From: Bradyrhizobium japonicum USDA 6
GTDB taxonomy: Bacteria > Pseudomonadota > Alphaproteobacteria > Rhizobiales > Xanthobacteraceae
Length of the DNA: 64,000 bases
Assembly (NCBI RefSeq): GCF_000284375.1
Contig: NC_017249.1
Span: forward strand, 4,938,001-5,002,000
Direction: 5' to 3'
The notes beneath the pieces are model-generated. The model saw only the letters and a list, made by a program, of their open reading frames with translations, made no database searches and was not told the origin of the DNA. The translations under genes were made by a program, and so were the position numbers. Positions 34,317 through 45,292 of the stretch are shown piece after piece; the first letter of the stretch is position 1, and every line of letters begins with the position of its first letter.

Positions 34317-35553
34317 TCGCGTGAGCTCCGCCGCGCGCCAATACCGTCACCACGATCAGCGCCGCGACGACGTTTGCGGCGGCGCTCATCAGGATCGGCA
34401 ACGTATAGCTGTGGTTGACATCATAGGCGAAGCCGGCCGCACTCGGACCAACCAGCGTGCCGAACGCCACGCTGGTGTAGAGAATACCAATGATTCCGCT
34501 GACGTTGCGTCCGCCAAAATAGTCCATGACCACAGCGGGCAGCACCGCGACCCAGCCGCCGTAGAACACGCCGTAGACGAAGGCAAAAGCGGCGAGGGTC
34601 CAGACATCGGCGGCGACCGCCCAGATCGCCATCGCGAACGCCATTCCGACCAAAACCATGATGAGCGAGCGGTCGCGGCCCATCCGGTCGGCGAGCGCGC
34701 CGAGAAAGAAGCGGCCTGCGGTGCTGCCGGCCCCGATCACGCCGAGCAGCAGCACCGCAGAGGACGCCGCGACCCCGTGGTCGCGCGCGTAAGGCACGAG
34801 ATGGACGAACGGGACGAAGGCGCCGAACGAGCAGATCAGACACGATGCGTAGAGCGCGACAAACCGCGTCGACCGGACGGCCTCGCGCACCGTAGCGCCG
34901 CCGGCATTGCTTGCGCCCGCGGCCTCGCGAGGCGGATCTCCGTCGGGTCCGAGGCCGCGGTGCTTCGGATCGTTCTCGATCAGCAGTGACGCTCCGCCGC
35001 CCAGCAGCAGCGCGATCGCGCCCAGCACCAGATAGGCGCCGCGCCAGCCCACCGATGCGATCAACAATGAGGCGAGCGGCGGCATCGCCAGCGTACCGAG
35101 CCCGATGCCGCTCACCGCGAGCCCGGAGGCAAAGCCGCGGCGCTTGACGAACCAGCGTTGCACCGCGCCGATCGCGGGAACATAGGCGCAGCCCAGGCCG
35201 AGGCCGACGCCCAGCCCGTAGGCGAGATAGACCTCGACAAGGGAACGTGCCGCGCTCGCGGCCGCAAGTCCGACCGCGATCAGGATCATGCCGGCGACGG
35301 CCAGCGGACGCGAGCCGAGCCGGTCGGCGAGGGGACCGCTGACGAGCCCGAGCGCGAAGTACAGAAAGCCCGCAATCGAAAACACCAGCGAGATCGAACC
35401 GCGCGAGGCGCCGAAATCGCGCTGGAGCGGCTCCAGAAATGCGCTGAACGTGTAGGCGGAGCCGAAGCCGACGAACATGACGGCAAACGCCGCCGCGACG
35501 ACGAACCAGCCATGGAAAATGCTTCGCTGAGCGAGCGTGGATTGAACGGTCAA
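34297..35553 (-). CDS. MFS transporter, monocarboxylate/OFA-like
   Basis: A 418-residue carrier with twelve predicted helices. The N-terminus HGWFVVAAAFAVMFVGFGSAYTFSAFLEPLQRDFG is typical of oxalate/formate antiporter and monocarboxylate porter relatives. Loop 2-3 reads GPLADRLGSRPLAV and the second half has GALADRMGRDRSLIM. The start is a TTG at 35553 with GGAGG six bases upstream. It overlaps the amidase TGA as TTGA, so translation would normally be coupled to the amidase. It may export or import a carboxylate related to the amidase reaction; the substrate is unknown. Confidence 0.88.
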   Translation of the reverse strand: MTVQSTLAQRSIFHGWFVVAAAFAVMFVGFGSAYTFSAFLEPLQRDFGASRGSISLVFSIAGFLYFALGLVSGPLADRLGSRPLAVAGMILIAVGLAAASAARSLVEVYLAYGLGVGLGLGCAYVPAIGAVQRWFVKRRGFASGLAVSGIGLGTLAMPPLASLLIASVGWRGAYLVLGAIALLLGGGASLLIENDPKHRGLGPDGDPPREAAGASNAGGATVREAVRSTRFVALYASCLICSFGAFVPFVHLVPYARDHGVAASSAVLLLGVIGAGSTAGRFFLGALADRMGRDRSLIMVLVGMAFAMAIWAVAADVWTLAAFAFVYGVFYGGWVAVLPAVVMDYFGGRNVSGIIGILYTSVAFGTLVGPSAAGFAYDVNHSYTLPILMSAAANVVAALIVVTVLARGGAHAISAAKS

Positions 35554-36966
35554 TGCTGCCTCCGCGAGACGAGGGAAGGATGGCGACGATGCCAGGGCGT
35601 GGCCCGCTGGAACGCCGCGCCGGCGCGCACGAGCGTGGCCTCGTCGAGATCAGCGGCGACGAGCTGGAACGCGATCGGCAGTCCGTCTGCCGATGCACCA
35701 CCCGGAAGCGTGATCGTGGGATGACCGGTCATGTCGAACGGGCAGGTGTAGCGCTGCAGCTTCGCGATCAGATCCGGCTGCTCGCCGAGCGTCTGGATCA
35801 TGGCGAGCGTCACCGGCGGGAACGGGTGTACCGGGATCAGCAGCAGGTCAATGGTCTCGAACAGTGCGGTGACACGGCCGCGCAGCGCCAGCCGCCGCAG
35901 CAGGATCTTCTGATAATCGAGAGCGGAGAGCGCGCGACCGGCCTCGATCAGTGAGGCGAGCATCGGACCATACTCATCCTTGCGGGGCAGGATAGGTCGC
36001 CTCGTGCGCGACCGCAGCTTCCACCGCACAATTCGGTGTCCAGTCGGCAATCGCCTGCATGACGTCGGGAAATCTGACATCGACGATGCCGGCGCCGAGC
36101 GCGCGGAACGCATCGATGGCGTCTGCCAGCACGCGCTGCGTCGCAACGTCCACGTCGTCGCTGTTCCAGGCGGCATCGACGCCGATCCGCAAGCCTTGCA
36201 CGTCCTGCGCGGCCGCTGCCAGATAGTCGGGCACCGGATTGAACACCGAGGTCGGGTCGTTGGGGTCGTGTCCGGCAATGACGCCGAGCAGCGCGCCCGC
36301 ATCGGCCGCGCTGCGGCCGATCGGTCCGACATGGTCGAGCGTCGCAGCCAGCTCGAACGCGCCGTGGCGGCTGACGCGACCCCAACTCGGCTTCAATCCG
36401 GTCAGCCCGTTGGCGGCGGAGGGCCAGCGGACCGAGCCGCCGGTGTCGGAGCCGAGCGAGCCGAAGCAAAGCCCGGCAGCGGTTGCGACCGCCGAGCCAC
36501 TGGACGAAATGCCCGGCCAGTAACTCGCATTCCACGGATTCTTCGGCGGCGTCACCAACGGATGGTGGTCGGAATAGGCGCCCTCGGTGAGTTGCAGCTT
36601 GCCGAGTATCACGGCGCCCGCGTCCTTGAGCCGGCGCACGACGGTTGCGTCTTCGCTGGGACGAAAGTCGCGATGAAGCGTGGTGCCGGCCGCCGTTGGA
36701 ATGCCCTTGGTCCAGAACAGGTCCTTGACCGCAATCGGCACGCCATGCAGCGGGCCCCGATACCGGCCCTGTGCGATTTCGGCGTCCGCGGCCTTTGCCT
36801 CTGCGATGGCCGTTTCCGCCATCACGTGAACGTAGCTGCCGAGATCCCGGTCCATGGCGTCGATACGGTCGAGTTGCGCGCGCGTCACGTCCAGCGCGGA
36901 GATGTCGCGCGCCTTGAGGCGTGCTGCGAGCGCGGTGAGTTCGAGATAGTGCAGGGCGTCGGCCAT
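35550..36966 (-). pseudogene. Amidase-signature enzyme gene, disrupted by a one-base frameshift
   Basis: Two frames together encode about 471 residues of an amidase. The first frame (36966 to a stop at 35974) has the catalytic lysine in VPIAVKDLFWTKG, the cis-Ser/nucleophile region GISSSGSAVATAAGLCFGSLGSDTGGSVRWPSA-type in two parts, and NGLTGLKPSWGRVSRHG. The second frame resumes with KDEYGPMLASLIEAGRALSA and runs to FDMTGHPTITLPGGASADGLPIAFQLVA, the normal amidase C-terminus. The switch lies at GGGG 35984-35987, where one base fewer restores the frame. Either the gene is inactivated or the run is a sequencing error. Start MADALHYLEL at 36966. Confidence 0.85.
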
Positions 36967-37022
36967 CGGCTCGGGGTCTCCGTTCTGGTGATCGCAATGG
37001 GCGCTCGATCCCGAAGGATTCG

Positions 37023-37049
37023 ACACCAGTATAATTAGGATACAGGTGT
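37023..37049. promoter_or_regulatory. Operator 1, amidase/CGNR intergenic region
   Basis: ACACCAGTAT and ATACAGGTGT are arms of an imperfect palindrome (shared ACACC-N-GTAT). It covers the start site and -10 of the proposed amidase promoter. Its half-sites resemble those of operator 2. Confidence 0.6.
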
Positions 37050-37062
37050 TGCTTGCTGTCAA
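37034..37062 (-). promoter_or_regulatory. Sigma-70-type promoter of the amidase gene
   Basis: On the minus strand, TTGACA (37062-37057) is followed after 17 bases by CCTAAT (37039-37034), placing transcription start near 37027, about 60 bases before the amidase ATG. The -35 is perfect and the -10 matches four of six. Confidence 0.5.
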
Positions 37063-37086
37063 CCAGTAAATCTGTTTTACTGGTGT
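37061..37086. promoter_or_regulatory. Operator 2, amidase/CGNR intergenic region
   Basis: ACCAGTAAA-TCTGT-TTTACTGGT is a nine-base perfect inverted repeat, extended by GT to an ACACCAGTA-like right arm. It lies at the -35 end of the amidase promoter and 20 bases before the CGNR start. Confidence 0.65.
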
Positions 37087-37105
37087 TCCAGTTTTTGGTG
37101 TTTCG

Positions 37106-37699
37106 ATGTCGAAAGAGTCGCGCAAATTCCAGGTTCCCGACACGCTGGCGAACGTCTACGATTTCGCCAACACGCTCGATGTCCGCCACTTCACGCATTT
37201 CGGCGTGGAGCACCCGGAGAGCGATGAGCTTGGCGGGCCGAAGGAACTTGCGGACTGGATGCGGGAACGCGGCCTTGGCGCCGAGGGCGGGCGTGTCACG
37301 CCCGCGATGTTTGAGACTGCGCTAAGACTGCGCGGCGCCTTGCGCGCCTATCTGCAATGCGAGCCCGCCGAGCGGCCCCGGAACAGGAGCGTTCTCGGCA
37401 CTCTCAATGAGGCGCTCGCGCCGTTTCCGTTGCGGGTGGAGGCGCGCGCAGGCCGTGGCGCGATGCTGTCGGCAGCGCGCGAGGATGCGCTCGCAGGCCT
37501 GTCGGCCATCGCGATCGAGCTCCATGACGCAACGCTTGTGGGAACGCTGGACCGGCTGAAGATGTGCGCGTCGGAGGAATGCCGCCGGGTGTTCTTCGAC
37601 CGGTCGAAACCATCGACGCGGCGGTGGTGCATGTCGACACTGTGCGGCAACCGGATGAAGACGCGCGCCTATCGCGAGCGGCAGCGCGAGGCGAAATAG
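37106..37699 (+). CDS. CGNR zinc-finger / ABATE-domain regulator
   Basis: A 197-residue protein of the ABATE plus CGNR type. The N-terminal ligand-sensing region reads NVYDFANTLDVRHFTHFG. The C-terminal zinc finger has paired cysteines in CASEECRRVFFDRSKPSTRRWC and the name-giving CGNRMKTRAYRERQ. Such proteins are presumed stress or metabolite-responsive DNA-binding regulators. It is divergent from the amidase-MFS operon across a 139-base region with two related palindromes, so it probably controls that operon and itself. It converges on moaC, 12 bases away. Confidence 0.85.
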   Translation: MSKESRKFQVPDTLANVYDFANTLDVRHFTHFGVEHPESDELGGPKELADWMRERGLGAEGGRVTPAMFETALRLRGALRAYLQCEPAERPRNRSVLGTLNEALAPFPLRVEARAGRGAMLSAAREDALAGLSAIAIELHDATLVGTLDRLKMCASEECRRVFFDRSKPSTRRWCMSTLCGNRMKTRAYRERQREAK

Positions 37700-37711
37700 A
37701 TCACGCGGCGC

Positions 37712-38230
37712 TCAGGCGCGGTAGTGACCCGACTTGCCGCCGAGCTTCTCGACCAGGTGGATGCCCTCGATGCGCACGCCGCGTTCGACCGCCTTGATCA
37801 TGTCGTAGATGGTGAGGCAGGCGACCGACACCGCCGTGAGCGCCTCCATCTCGACGCCGGTCGGGCCCGTCACCTTCACGCTGGCGCGGACGAGGCAGCC
37901 TGGCAGATTCGGGTCGGGCTCGATGTCGACGGTGACCTTCGATAGCGCGAGGGGATGACAGAGCGGGATCAGCTCCGAGGTGCGCTTGGCCGCCATGATG
38001 CCGGCGATGCGCGCGGTGCCGAGCACGTCGCCTTTCTTGGCGTTGCCCGAGACGATGAGATCAAGCGTCGCCTTGGTCATGACGACGTGGCCTTCGGCGA
38101 CCGCGAGCCGCTCGGTCGCGGGCTTGTCCGACACGTCCACCATCCGCGCCTCGCCGGAGGCTCCGATATGGGTGAGGACAGGGCCGGCTTTCGTCCTGGA
38201 TTGCCTGGCCTTGGCGGGCTTGCGCGCCAT
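37712..38230 (-). CDS. moaC: Cyclic pyranopterin monophosphate synthase MoaC
   Basis: Completes conversion of GTP to cyclic pyranopterin monophosphate in molybdenum cofactor synthesis. The 172-residue protein has a basic N-terminal extension before [57 protein letters not shown], read in two parts, holds the active-site [23 protein letters not shown] and a catalytic lysine in IKAVERG follow. It starts one base after the trpC stop, within the trpD-trpC-moaC operon. moeA would normally follow but is separated by an inserted block. Confidence 0.97.
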   Translation of the reverse strand: MARKPAKARQSRTKAGPVLTHIGASGEARMVDVSDKPATERLAVAEGHVVMTKATLDLIVSGNAKKGDVLGTARIAGIMAAKRTSELIPLCHPLALSKVTVDIEPDPNLPGCLVRASVKVTGPTGVEMEALTAVSVACLTIYDMIKAVERGVRIEGIHLVEKLGGKSGHYRA

Positions 38231-38231
38231 G

Positions 38232-39053
38232 TCAGCGCGTACCCGTCGCGCGCGGCGCGTTCTCGCGCGCGAGCAGCGTGCGGGTGGCAGCGGTCACGTC
38301 GGCCTGGCGCATCAGGCTCTCGCCGACCAGGAAGGTCGACATGCCGACGCGCTCGAGCCGGGCGAGATCGGCGGGCGTGAAGATGCCGCTCTCGCCGACC
38401 ATCAGCCGTTCCGCTGGGATCAGCGGCGCCAGGGTCTCGCTGGTCGCGAGCGTGGTCTCAAAGGTGCGCAAATTGCGGTTGTTGACGCCGATCATCGGCG
38501 AACGCAGCTTCAGCGCACGGTCGAGCTCGGCGCGGTCGTGGATTTCGATCAGGACGTCCATGCCGTAGGCGAGGGCGGCGTCCTCGAGATCCTTGGCGGT
38601 GGCATCGTCGAGCGCGGCCATGATGATCAGGATGCAGTCGGCGCCATGCGCGCGCGCCTCAATCACCTGATAGGTGTCGAACAAGAAATCCTTGCGCAGC
38701 ACCGGGAGCGACGTCGCCGCGCGCGCCGCCACCATGAAATCGAGATGGCCCTGGAACGAGGGCGTGTCGGTCAGGACCGACAGGCAGGCCGCACCGCCGG
38801 CCTCATAGGCCTTGGCGAGCAGCGGCGGATCGAAATCGGCCCGGATCAGCCCCTTCGACGGCGAGGCTTTCTTGACCTCGGCAATCAGCGCGTAGTCGCC
38901 GTTGGCGTGCTTGGCCTTGATCGCGCGGACGAAGCCGCGTGGGGCTCCCTGCGCCTTGGCCCTGGCCTCGACTTCCGAGAGCGGCTGCGCGCGCTTGGCG
39001 GCTGCGATCTCTTCGCGCTTGTAAGCTTCGATCTTGGTCAGGATGTCCGACAT
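38232..39053 (-). CDS. trpC: Indole-3-glycerol phosphate synthase TrpC
   Basis: Forms the indole ring in tryptophan synthesis. A 273-residue TIM barrel. The N-terminal [21 protein letters not shown] is typical. Catalytic residues lie in [17 protein letters not shown] (lysine, KASPSKG motif), [14 protein letters not shown] and [15 protein letters not shown], followed by [15 protein letters not shown] and [11 protein letters not shown]. It is monofunctional and not fused to TrpF. The gap to trpD is seven bases and to moaC one base, so the three are one transcription unit. Confidence 0.98.
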   Translation of the reverse strand: MSDILTKIEAYKREEIAAAKRAQPLSEVEARAKAQGAPRGFVRAIKAKHANGDYALIAEVKKASPSKGLIRADFDPPLLAKAYEAGGAACLSVLTDTPSFQGHLDFMVAARAATSLPVLRKDFLFDTYQVIEARAHGADCILIIMAALDDATAKDLEDAALAYGMDVLIEIHDRAELDRALKLRSPMIGVNNRNLRTFETTLATSETLAPLIPAERLMVGESGIFTPADLARLERVGMSTFLVGESLMRQADVTAATRTLLARENAPRATGTR

Positions 39054-39060
39054 GTCAGGC

Positions 39061-40074
39061 TCAGCCGTTCGAGACCGCGATCAGATGCTTCAGCCGCGCG
39101 CTCGCCGCGCCGCTGTCGAGCGACTTCGCACCGAGCGCAACACCCTCCTTGAGGTCCTTGGCGTGCCCGGCCACGACCAGCGCAGCGGCGGCGTTGATCA
39201 GCGCGACGTCACGATAGGGGCTCGGCTTGCCGTCGAGCACGCTCTGCAAGGCGATCGCGTTGGCGTCGGCGTCACCGCCCCTGAGCGCACCGGGATCGCA
39301 GCGCGGCAGGCCGGCGTCCTCCGGCGTGACCTCGAAATTCCGGATCTCGCCATTCTGGAGCGCGGAGACGAAGGTCGGGCCGGTGAGGGTGATCTCGTCG
39401 AGGCCGTCGGAGCCATGCACCACCCAGGCGGATTCCGAGCCGAGGTTTTTCAGCACCTGCGCCAGTGGCTGCACCCATTGCCGCGAGAACACGCCGACCA
39501 TCTGGCGCTTGACGCCGGCCGGGTTCGACAACGGGCCGAGCAGATTGAAGATCGTGCGTGTCGCGAGCTCGACCCGGGTCGGGCCGACGTTCTTCATCGC
39601 CGGATGGTGGGCAGGGGCGAACATGAAGCCGATGCCGCATTCGCGCACACAACGGCCGACTTGCTCGGGTCTGAGATCGATCTTCACGCCGAGCGACACC
39701 AGCACGTCGGCGGCGCCCGAGCGCGACGACAGCGCGCGGTTGCCGTGCTTGGCCACCGGCAGGCCGGTGCCCGAGACGATGAAGGACGCGCAGGTCGAGA
39801 CGTTGACTGAGCCGGAGCCGTCACCGCCGGTGCCGACGATGTCGACGGCGTCCGCGGGCGCGTCGACTGTGAGCATCTTGGAGCGCATCGCCGAGACCGC
39901 GCCGGTGATTTCGTCCACGGTCTCGCCGCGCACCCGCAGCGCCATCAGGAGGCCACCCATCTGCGAGGGCGTGGCCTCGCCGGACATCATGGCGTCGAAG
40001 GCGGAAGCCGCTTCGTCACGCGACAGGCTGGCGCCGGTCGCCACTTTTCCAATGATCGATTTCAGGTCGTCCAT
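39061..40074 (-). CDS. trpD: Anthranilate phosphoribosyltransferase TrpD
   Basis: Joins anthranilate and PRPP in tryptophan synthesis. The 337-residue protein has the N-terminal helical bundle ([29 protein letters not shown]). The PRPP loop reads [21 protein letters not shown], with [35 protein letters not shown] and [13 protein letters not shown] following. trpG, which often precedes trpD, is absent; in rhizobia the glutaminase is commonly fused to TrpE elsewhere. It is preceded on the same strand by the PpiD-like gene with a 14-base gap. Confidence 0.98.
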   Translation of the reverse strand: MDDLKSIIGKVATGASLSRDEAASAFDAMMSGEATPSQMGGLLMALRVRGETVDEITGAVSAMRSKMLTVDAPADAVDIVGTGGDGSGSVNVSTCASFIVSGTGLPVAKHGNRALSSRSGAADVLVSLGVKIDLRPEQVGRCVRECGIGFMFAPAHHPAMKNVGPTRVELATRTIFNLLGPLSNPAGVKRQMVGVFSRQWVQPLAQVLKNLGSESAWVVHGSDGLDEITLTGPTFVSALQNGEIRNFEVTPEDAGLPRCDPGALRGGDADANAIALQSVLDGKPSPYRDVALINAAAALVVAGHAKDLKEGVALGAKSLDSGAASARLKHLIAVSNG

Positions 40075-40088
40075 CGCGTGCTTTCAAC

Positions 40089-41996
40089 TCACTGGTTCGC
40101 GCCGGTCACCTGCGCGAAGGCGGCCTGATTAATGGTGGTCCCGATGTCGGTTTCAAGCTTGTTGACGTAGGAGGCGACCTGCTCGTCGGTCAGCGCGCGG
40201 ACGAGGCTGTCCTTCAGCTTCTTCACCGCGTCGGACGCGGCGTCGACCGCGGGTTCGACGATGTCGGTGACGCGGAACACGATCACCTCGCTGCCGCCGC
40301 TCACGGCGGTCTGGCCGACCCCATCCTTCGCGGTGCGGAAGGCGGCCGCAACGACGTTGGCGGGCACGCCGGCGGGCGAGTCGTCGCGCTTGAAGCCGGA
40401 GGCGGTCTCGACCTTGGCGTTGATCGCGGCGGCCTCGTCAGCGAGCTTGCCGCCCTGTTCGAGCTTCTGCACCATTTCGGTCGCCTTGGTCTTCAGCTTG
40501 GCGGCGATCTGGTCCTGGCGCCAGCGCGCCTCGACCTGGTCGCGCACCTCGTCGAGATTGCGGTCGCGCGAGGGCGTGATGGCGAGCACGTCGTACCAGA
40601 CATAGCCGCCCTTGAACGAGATCGCGTCGTTGTCGACGCCGACATCGGTGTTGAAGGCCTGCGACACCACGTCGAGGCCCTGCGGGATGCTGGTGACCGG
40701 CTGGCCGTTCGGGGCGCGGCCGGAGCGGTCGACGGCATCGATGGTCACGGCCGTGAGGCCGAGCTTCTGCGCCGCGTCGATCACGCTGGCGCCGCCGCCG
40801 CGCTCGTCTTCCATCTTGTCGCGGAGATCGTTGACCTTGACGCGGGCGCGCTCGGCGGCGATCTCGCGCTTGATGTCACCGACGAGGCTGGCGTAGTTCG
40901 CTTCACTGCCCGGTTCGATCTTGTCGACCTTGACGATGGACGTGCCGAGACGGCCCTGGATCGGCTGGCTGATCTCGCCCGCGGGAAGCGCGAATGCGGC
41001 ATCGCCGACCGCGGGGTCGAGCGACGATTTGGTCACGAGCCCGAGGTCGACATCGGAGCTGCTCAGCCCGCGCTCCTTGCCGAGGTCCTCAAACGACATC
41101 CCGCCGGCGAGACGCTCGCGTGCGGCCTGCGCCTCGGCGACGTTGGGGAATACGATCTGATGGATCTGGCGCTTCTCCGGCGTGCCGAGCCGGTCCTTGC
41201 GCTGGTCGAACACCTTCTTGGCGTCCTCGTCTGAGACCTCGCTCCATTTGCCGATCTCTTCCGGCGAGACCACGACGAAGGAAATCTTGCGATATTCGGG
41301 CGCGCGAAACTGGACCTTGTGATCCTCGAAATAGGCGGCGAGGGCTTCGGGCGAGGGAGCGTCGATGGTGCCGGCCTGCGCGGCGTCGAGCCTGACGAAT
41401 TCGATCGCGCGCTGCTCGTTCTGGAAGCGCGTCAGCACGTCGATCATGGTCTTCGGCGGTTCGAGGCCGGCACCGATCGTGCCGGTGATCTGCCGGCGCA
41501 GCGACACCTTGCGCTGCTCGGAGACATAGCGCTGCTCGGTATAGCCGAAATTGCGGATCACGGCCTGGAAGCGGTTCGGATCGAAGCTGCCGCCGACGCC
41601 CTTGAAGTTGGGGTCGTTCATGATGACCTGGCGGATCTGCTCGTCGGACTGGCCGAGCCCGAGCCGGCGGGCTTCTTCGTCGAGGGCGGCCTCCGCGATC
41701 GTCTGCTGGAGCACCTGGCGGTCGAGGCCGAAGGCACGCGCCTGGTCAGGCGTCAGCGGCCGGCCGAACTGGCGGCTGATCTGTTGCAGCCGGTCGGTAT
41801 AGGTCTGCCGGAACTCGTTCAACGAAATCTCGGTGCTGCCGACCTTGGCCACCGTGGACTGGCCGAAGCCTTTGAAGATGTCTGCGATGCCCCAAACGCC
41901 GAAACTGATGATCAACACGCCCATCACCACGGCCATAATGGTCTTGCCGAGCCAGTTTGATGAGGCCTTGCGCATTCCTCGAAGCATTTGGTCCAA
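40089..41996 (-). CDS. ppiD: SurA/PpiD-type peptidyl-prolyl isomerase foldase
   Basis: A 635-residue inner-membrane-anchored periplasmic chaperone that assists proteins leaving the Sec translocon. One transmembrane helix lies near residues 18-38 (TIMAVVMGVLIISFGVWGIADI). The SurA_N-like helical region (FRQTYTDRLQQISRQFGRPL...QTIAEAALDEEARRLGL) follows. A parvulin rotamase domain is centred near residues 260-350 (KRQIHQIVFPNVAEAQAARERLAGGMSFEDLGKE, then LPAGEISQPIQGRLGTSIVKV, each recognisable). The long C-terminal part resembles the domain-swapped PpiD fold. It heads the leftward ppiD-trpD-trpC-moaC group and is divergent from tpiA. Confidence 0.9.
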   Translation of the reverse strand: MDQMLRGMRKASSNWLGKTIMAVVMGVLIISFGVWGIADIFKGFGQSTVAKVGSTEISLNEFRQTYTDRLQQISRQFGRPLTPDQARAFGLDRQVLQQTIAEAALDEEARRLGLGQSDEQIRQVIMNDPNFKGVGGSFDPNRFQAVIRNFGYTEQRYVSEQRKVSLRRQITGTIGAGLEPPKTMIDVLTRFQNEQRAIEFVRLDAAQAGTIDAPSPEALAAYFEDHKVQFRAPEYRKISFVVVSPEEIGKWSEVSDEDAKKVFDQRKDRLGTPEKRQIHQIVFPNVAEAQAARERLAGGMSFEDLGKERGLSSSDVDLGLVTKSSLDPAVGDAAFALPAGEISQPIQGRLGTSIVKVDKIEPGSEANYASLVGDIKREIAAERARVKVNDLRDKMEDERGGGASVIDAAQKLGLTAVTIDAVDRSGRAPNGQPVTSIPQGLDVVSQAFNTDVGVDNDAISFKGGYVWYDVLAITPSRDRNLDEVRDQVEARWRQDQIAAKLKTKATEMVQKLEQGGKLADEAAAINAKVETASGFKRDDSPAGVPANVVAAAFRTAKDGVGQTAVSGGSEVIVFRVTDIVEPAVDAASDAVKKLKDSLVRALTDEQVASYVNKLETDIGTTINQAAFAQVTGANQ

Positions 41997-42209
41997 CTTG
42001 TTTGGCAGGAGGGGAACGGGAGCGCGTCTTAATGCAGATTCCGCAAAAGCGCGTCACCAAATTGATCAATCATCATAAAGTGGCGGCTTTCCCCCCGCAA
42101 CCTCGGGCCACGCGGTCCCTCGACGCTGCGGTTAAAGCCCTCAGCTCTCTGGAACTGCCGCGACAGCTCTGCTAGCGCATGCACAAACCTCATTTTGCTG
42201 GAAATTGAC

Positions 42210-42965
42210 ATGACCGACGCCAACCGACCGCTGATCGCCGGCAATTGGAAAATGAACGGCCTCAAGGGCTCGGCTGCCGAATTCGACGCCATGCTCAAGG
42301 GGGCGGCAGAGGTGGCCGCCAAGGCCGACCTGCTGGTCTGCCCGCCGGCGACCCTAATCACGGCCTTCGCCGACAAGGCGCGCGGCAGCAAGGTCGCGGT
42401 GGGGGCGCAGGATTGCCATCCCAAGGCCTCCGGCGCCCATACCGGCGATATCGCCGCCGAAATGCTGGCCGATGCCGGTGCGACCGCCATCATCGTCGGT
42501 CATTCCGAGCGTCGCGCCGACCACGGCGAGGGCGATGCCCTGATCCGGCAGAAGGCCGAGGCCGCCTGGCGCGCCGGCGTCACCGCGATCGTCTGCGTCG
42601 GTGAGACGCAAGGCCAGCGCGATGCCGGCCAGACCCTCGACATCCTGCGCGGCCAGCTCGACGGGTCGCTGCCGGACGGCTCGACCGCCGCCAACCTGGT
42701 CGTGGCCTATGAGCCGGTCTGGGCGATCGGCACCGGCCTGACCCCGACGGCCCAGGATGTTGAGCAGATTCATAGCTTTATCCGGGAACTTCTGACCTCC
42801 CGGTTCAGGGCGGACGGGGCCAGGATGCGCATCCTCTATGGCGGCTCGGTCAAGCCGTCGAACGCGGCCGAGCTGATGTCCGTGAAAAACGTCAACGGCG
42901 CGCTGGTCGGCGGCGCCAGCCTGAAGGCGGCCGATTTCCTTGCGATTGCGAAGGGCTGCCCCTAG
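42210..42965 (+). CDS. tpiA: Triosephosphate isomerase
   Basis: Interconverts dihydroxyacetone phosphate and glyceraldehyde 3-phosphate. A 251-residue TIM barrel with the catalytic lysine in AGNWKMNG, the electrophilic histidine in [15 protein letters not shown], the catalytic base in [14 protein letters not shown] and the phosphate loop [14 protein letters not shown], then [12 protein letters not shown] at 42210 gives [15 protein letters not shown]; the in-frame upstream TTG-type extension adds five residues without support. A 213-base gap separates it from divergent ppiD. secG follows on the same strand. Confidence 0.98.
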   Translation: MTDANRPLIAGNWKMNGLKGSAAEFDAMLKGAAEVAAKADLLVCPPATLITAFADKARGSKVAVGAQDCHPKASGAHTGDIAAEMLADAGATAIIVGHSERRADHGEGDALIRQKAEAAWRAGVTAIVCVGETQGQRDAGQTLDILRGQLDGSLPDGSTAANLVVAYEPVWAIGTGLTPTAQDVEQIHSFIRELLTSRFRADGARMRILYGGSVKPSNAAELMSVKNVNGALVGGASLKAADFLAIAKGCP

Positions 42966-43104
42966 CTAATCTCAAAGCGCGGCTGTGGCCGATCGGGGGT
43001 GGCAATGCCTCTTCCGATCGTGTAACACCGCGCAACTTCAGGAAAACTCGCGAAGCGCGATCGGCCGCCGTCTCGGCGCTGTCGGCTTGTGACGGAAGGA
43101 CACT

Positions 43105-43491
43105 ATGCAGACCGTTGTCATCGTCATTCACCTCATGATCGTCGCCGTTATGATCGGCGCCGTCCTGCTCCAGAAGTCGGAAGGCGGCGGCCTCGGCATG
43201 GGTGGAGGCGCGGGCTTCATGTCGAGCCGCGGCACCGCGAACCTTTTGACGCGGACCACCGCGATTCTGGCTGCGGGCTTCTTCCTCACCAGCCTGTTCC
43301 TGTCCTGGCATGCCGGCTACAGCCGTGCGCCTACGTCGATCATCGGCGCGCCGGCGTCCCAGACCCAGCCGGCCGGAGGCGCTCCGATCGCGCCGCCGAC
43401 CTCGGGCGGCATCCTGGATTCGCTGAAGAAGGCCGACGAACAGCAGCAGAACCAGGCGCCAGCCGGCCCGCAGGTACCGCGCTCGCAATAA
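43105..43491 (+). CDS. secG: Preprotein translocase subunit SecG
   Basis: The small accessory subunit of SecYEG. The 128-residue protein has two helices. The first is VVIVIHLMIVAVMIGAVLLQ near residues 2-21, followed by the SecG signature KSEGGGLGMGGGAGFMSSRGTANLLTRTT, which spans the loop. The second is AILAAGFFLTSLFLSWHAGY. The C-terminal 60 residues are a Pro/Ala/Gln-rich tail typical of alphaproteobacterial SecG. The tpiA-secG-pyrG order is conserved in the group. RBS GGAAGGA precedes the ATG. Confidence 0.96.
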   Translation: MQTVVIVIHLMIVAVMIGAVLLQKSEGGGLGMGGGAGFMSSRGTANLLTRTTAILAAGFFLTSLFLSWHAGYSRAPTSIIGAPASQTQPAGGAPIAPPTSGGILDSLKKADEQQQNQAPAGPQVPRSQ

Positions 43492-43502
43492 AGCAGGGGG
43501 CC

Positions 43503-43530
43503 ATGCAGGGCGACTTCTACCGTCCTGCAT
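43503..43530 (+). terminator. Hairpin after secG
   Basis: ATGCAGG and CCTGCAT pair around a 14-base loop that contains a further CG/CG pair, followed by CAAAAATCCCC. It lies 12 bases after the secG stop. It is a weak candidate terminator or mRNA 3' structure before pyrG. Confidence 0.4.
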
Positions 43531-43644
43531 CAAAAATCCCCATCAAGGCTCTGTCACCACTCTTAGTTCTGGCTCACCCACAGGCCCGCAAATTATTTGG
43601 GGCGGAATACGAATCGCTTTGGCGAATCGAATTCGAGGGATTAG

Positions 43645-45288
<1,644 letters not shown>

Positions 45289-45292
45289 TGCC

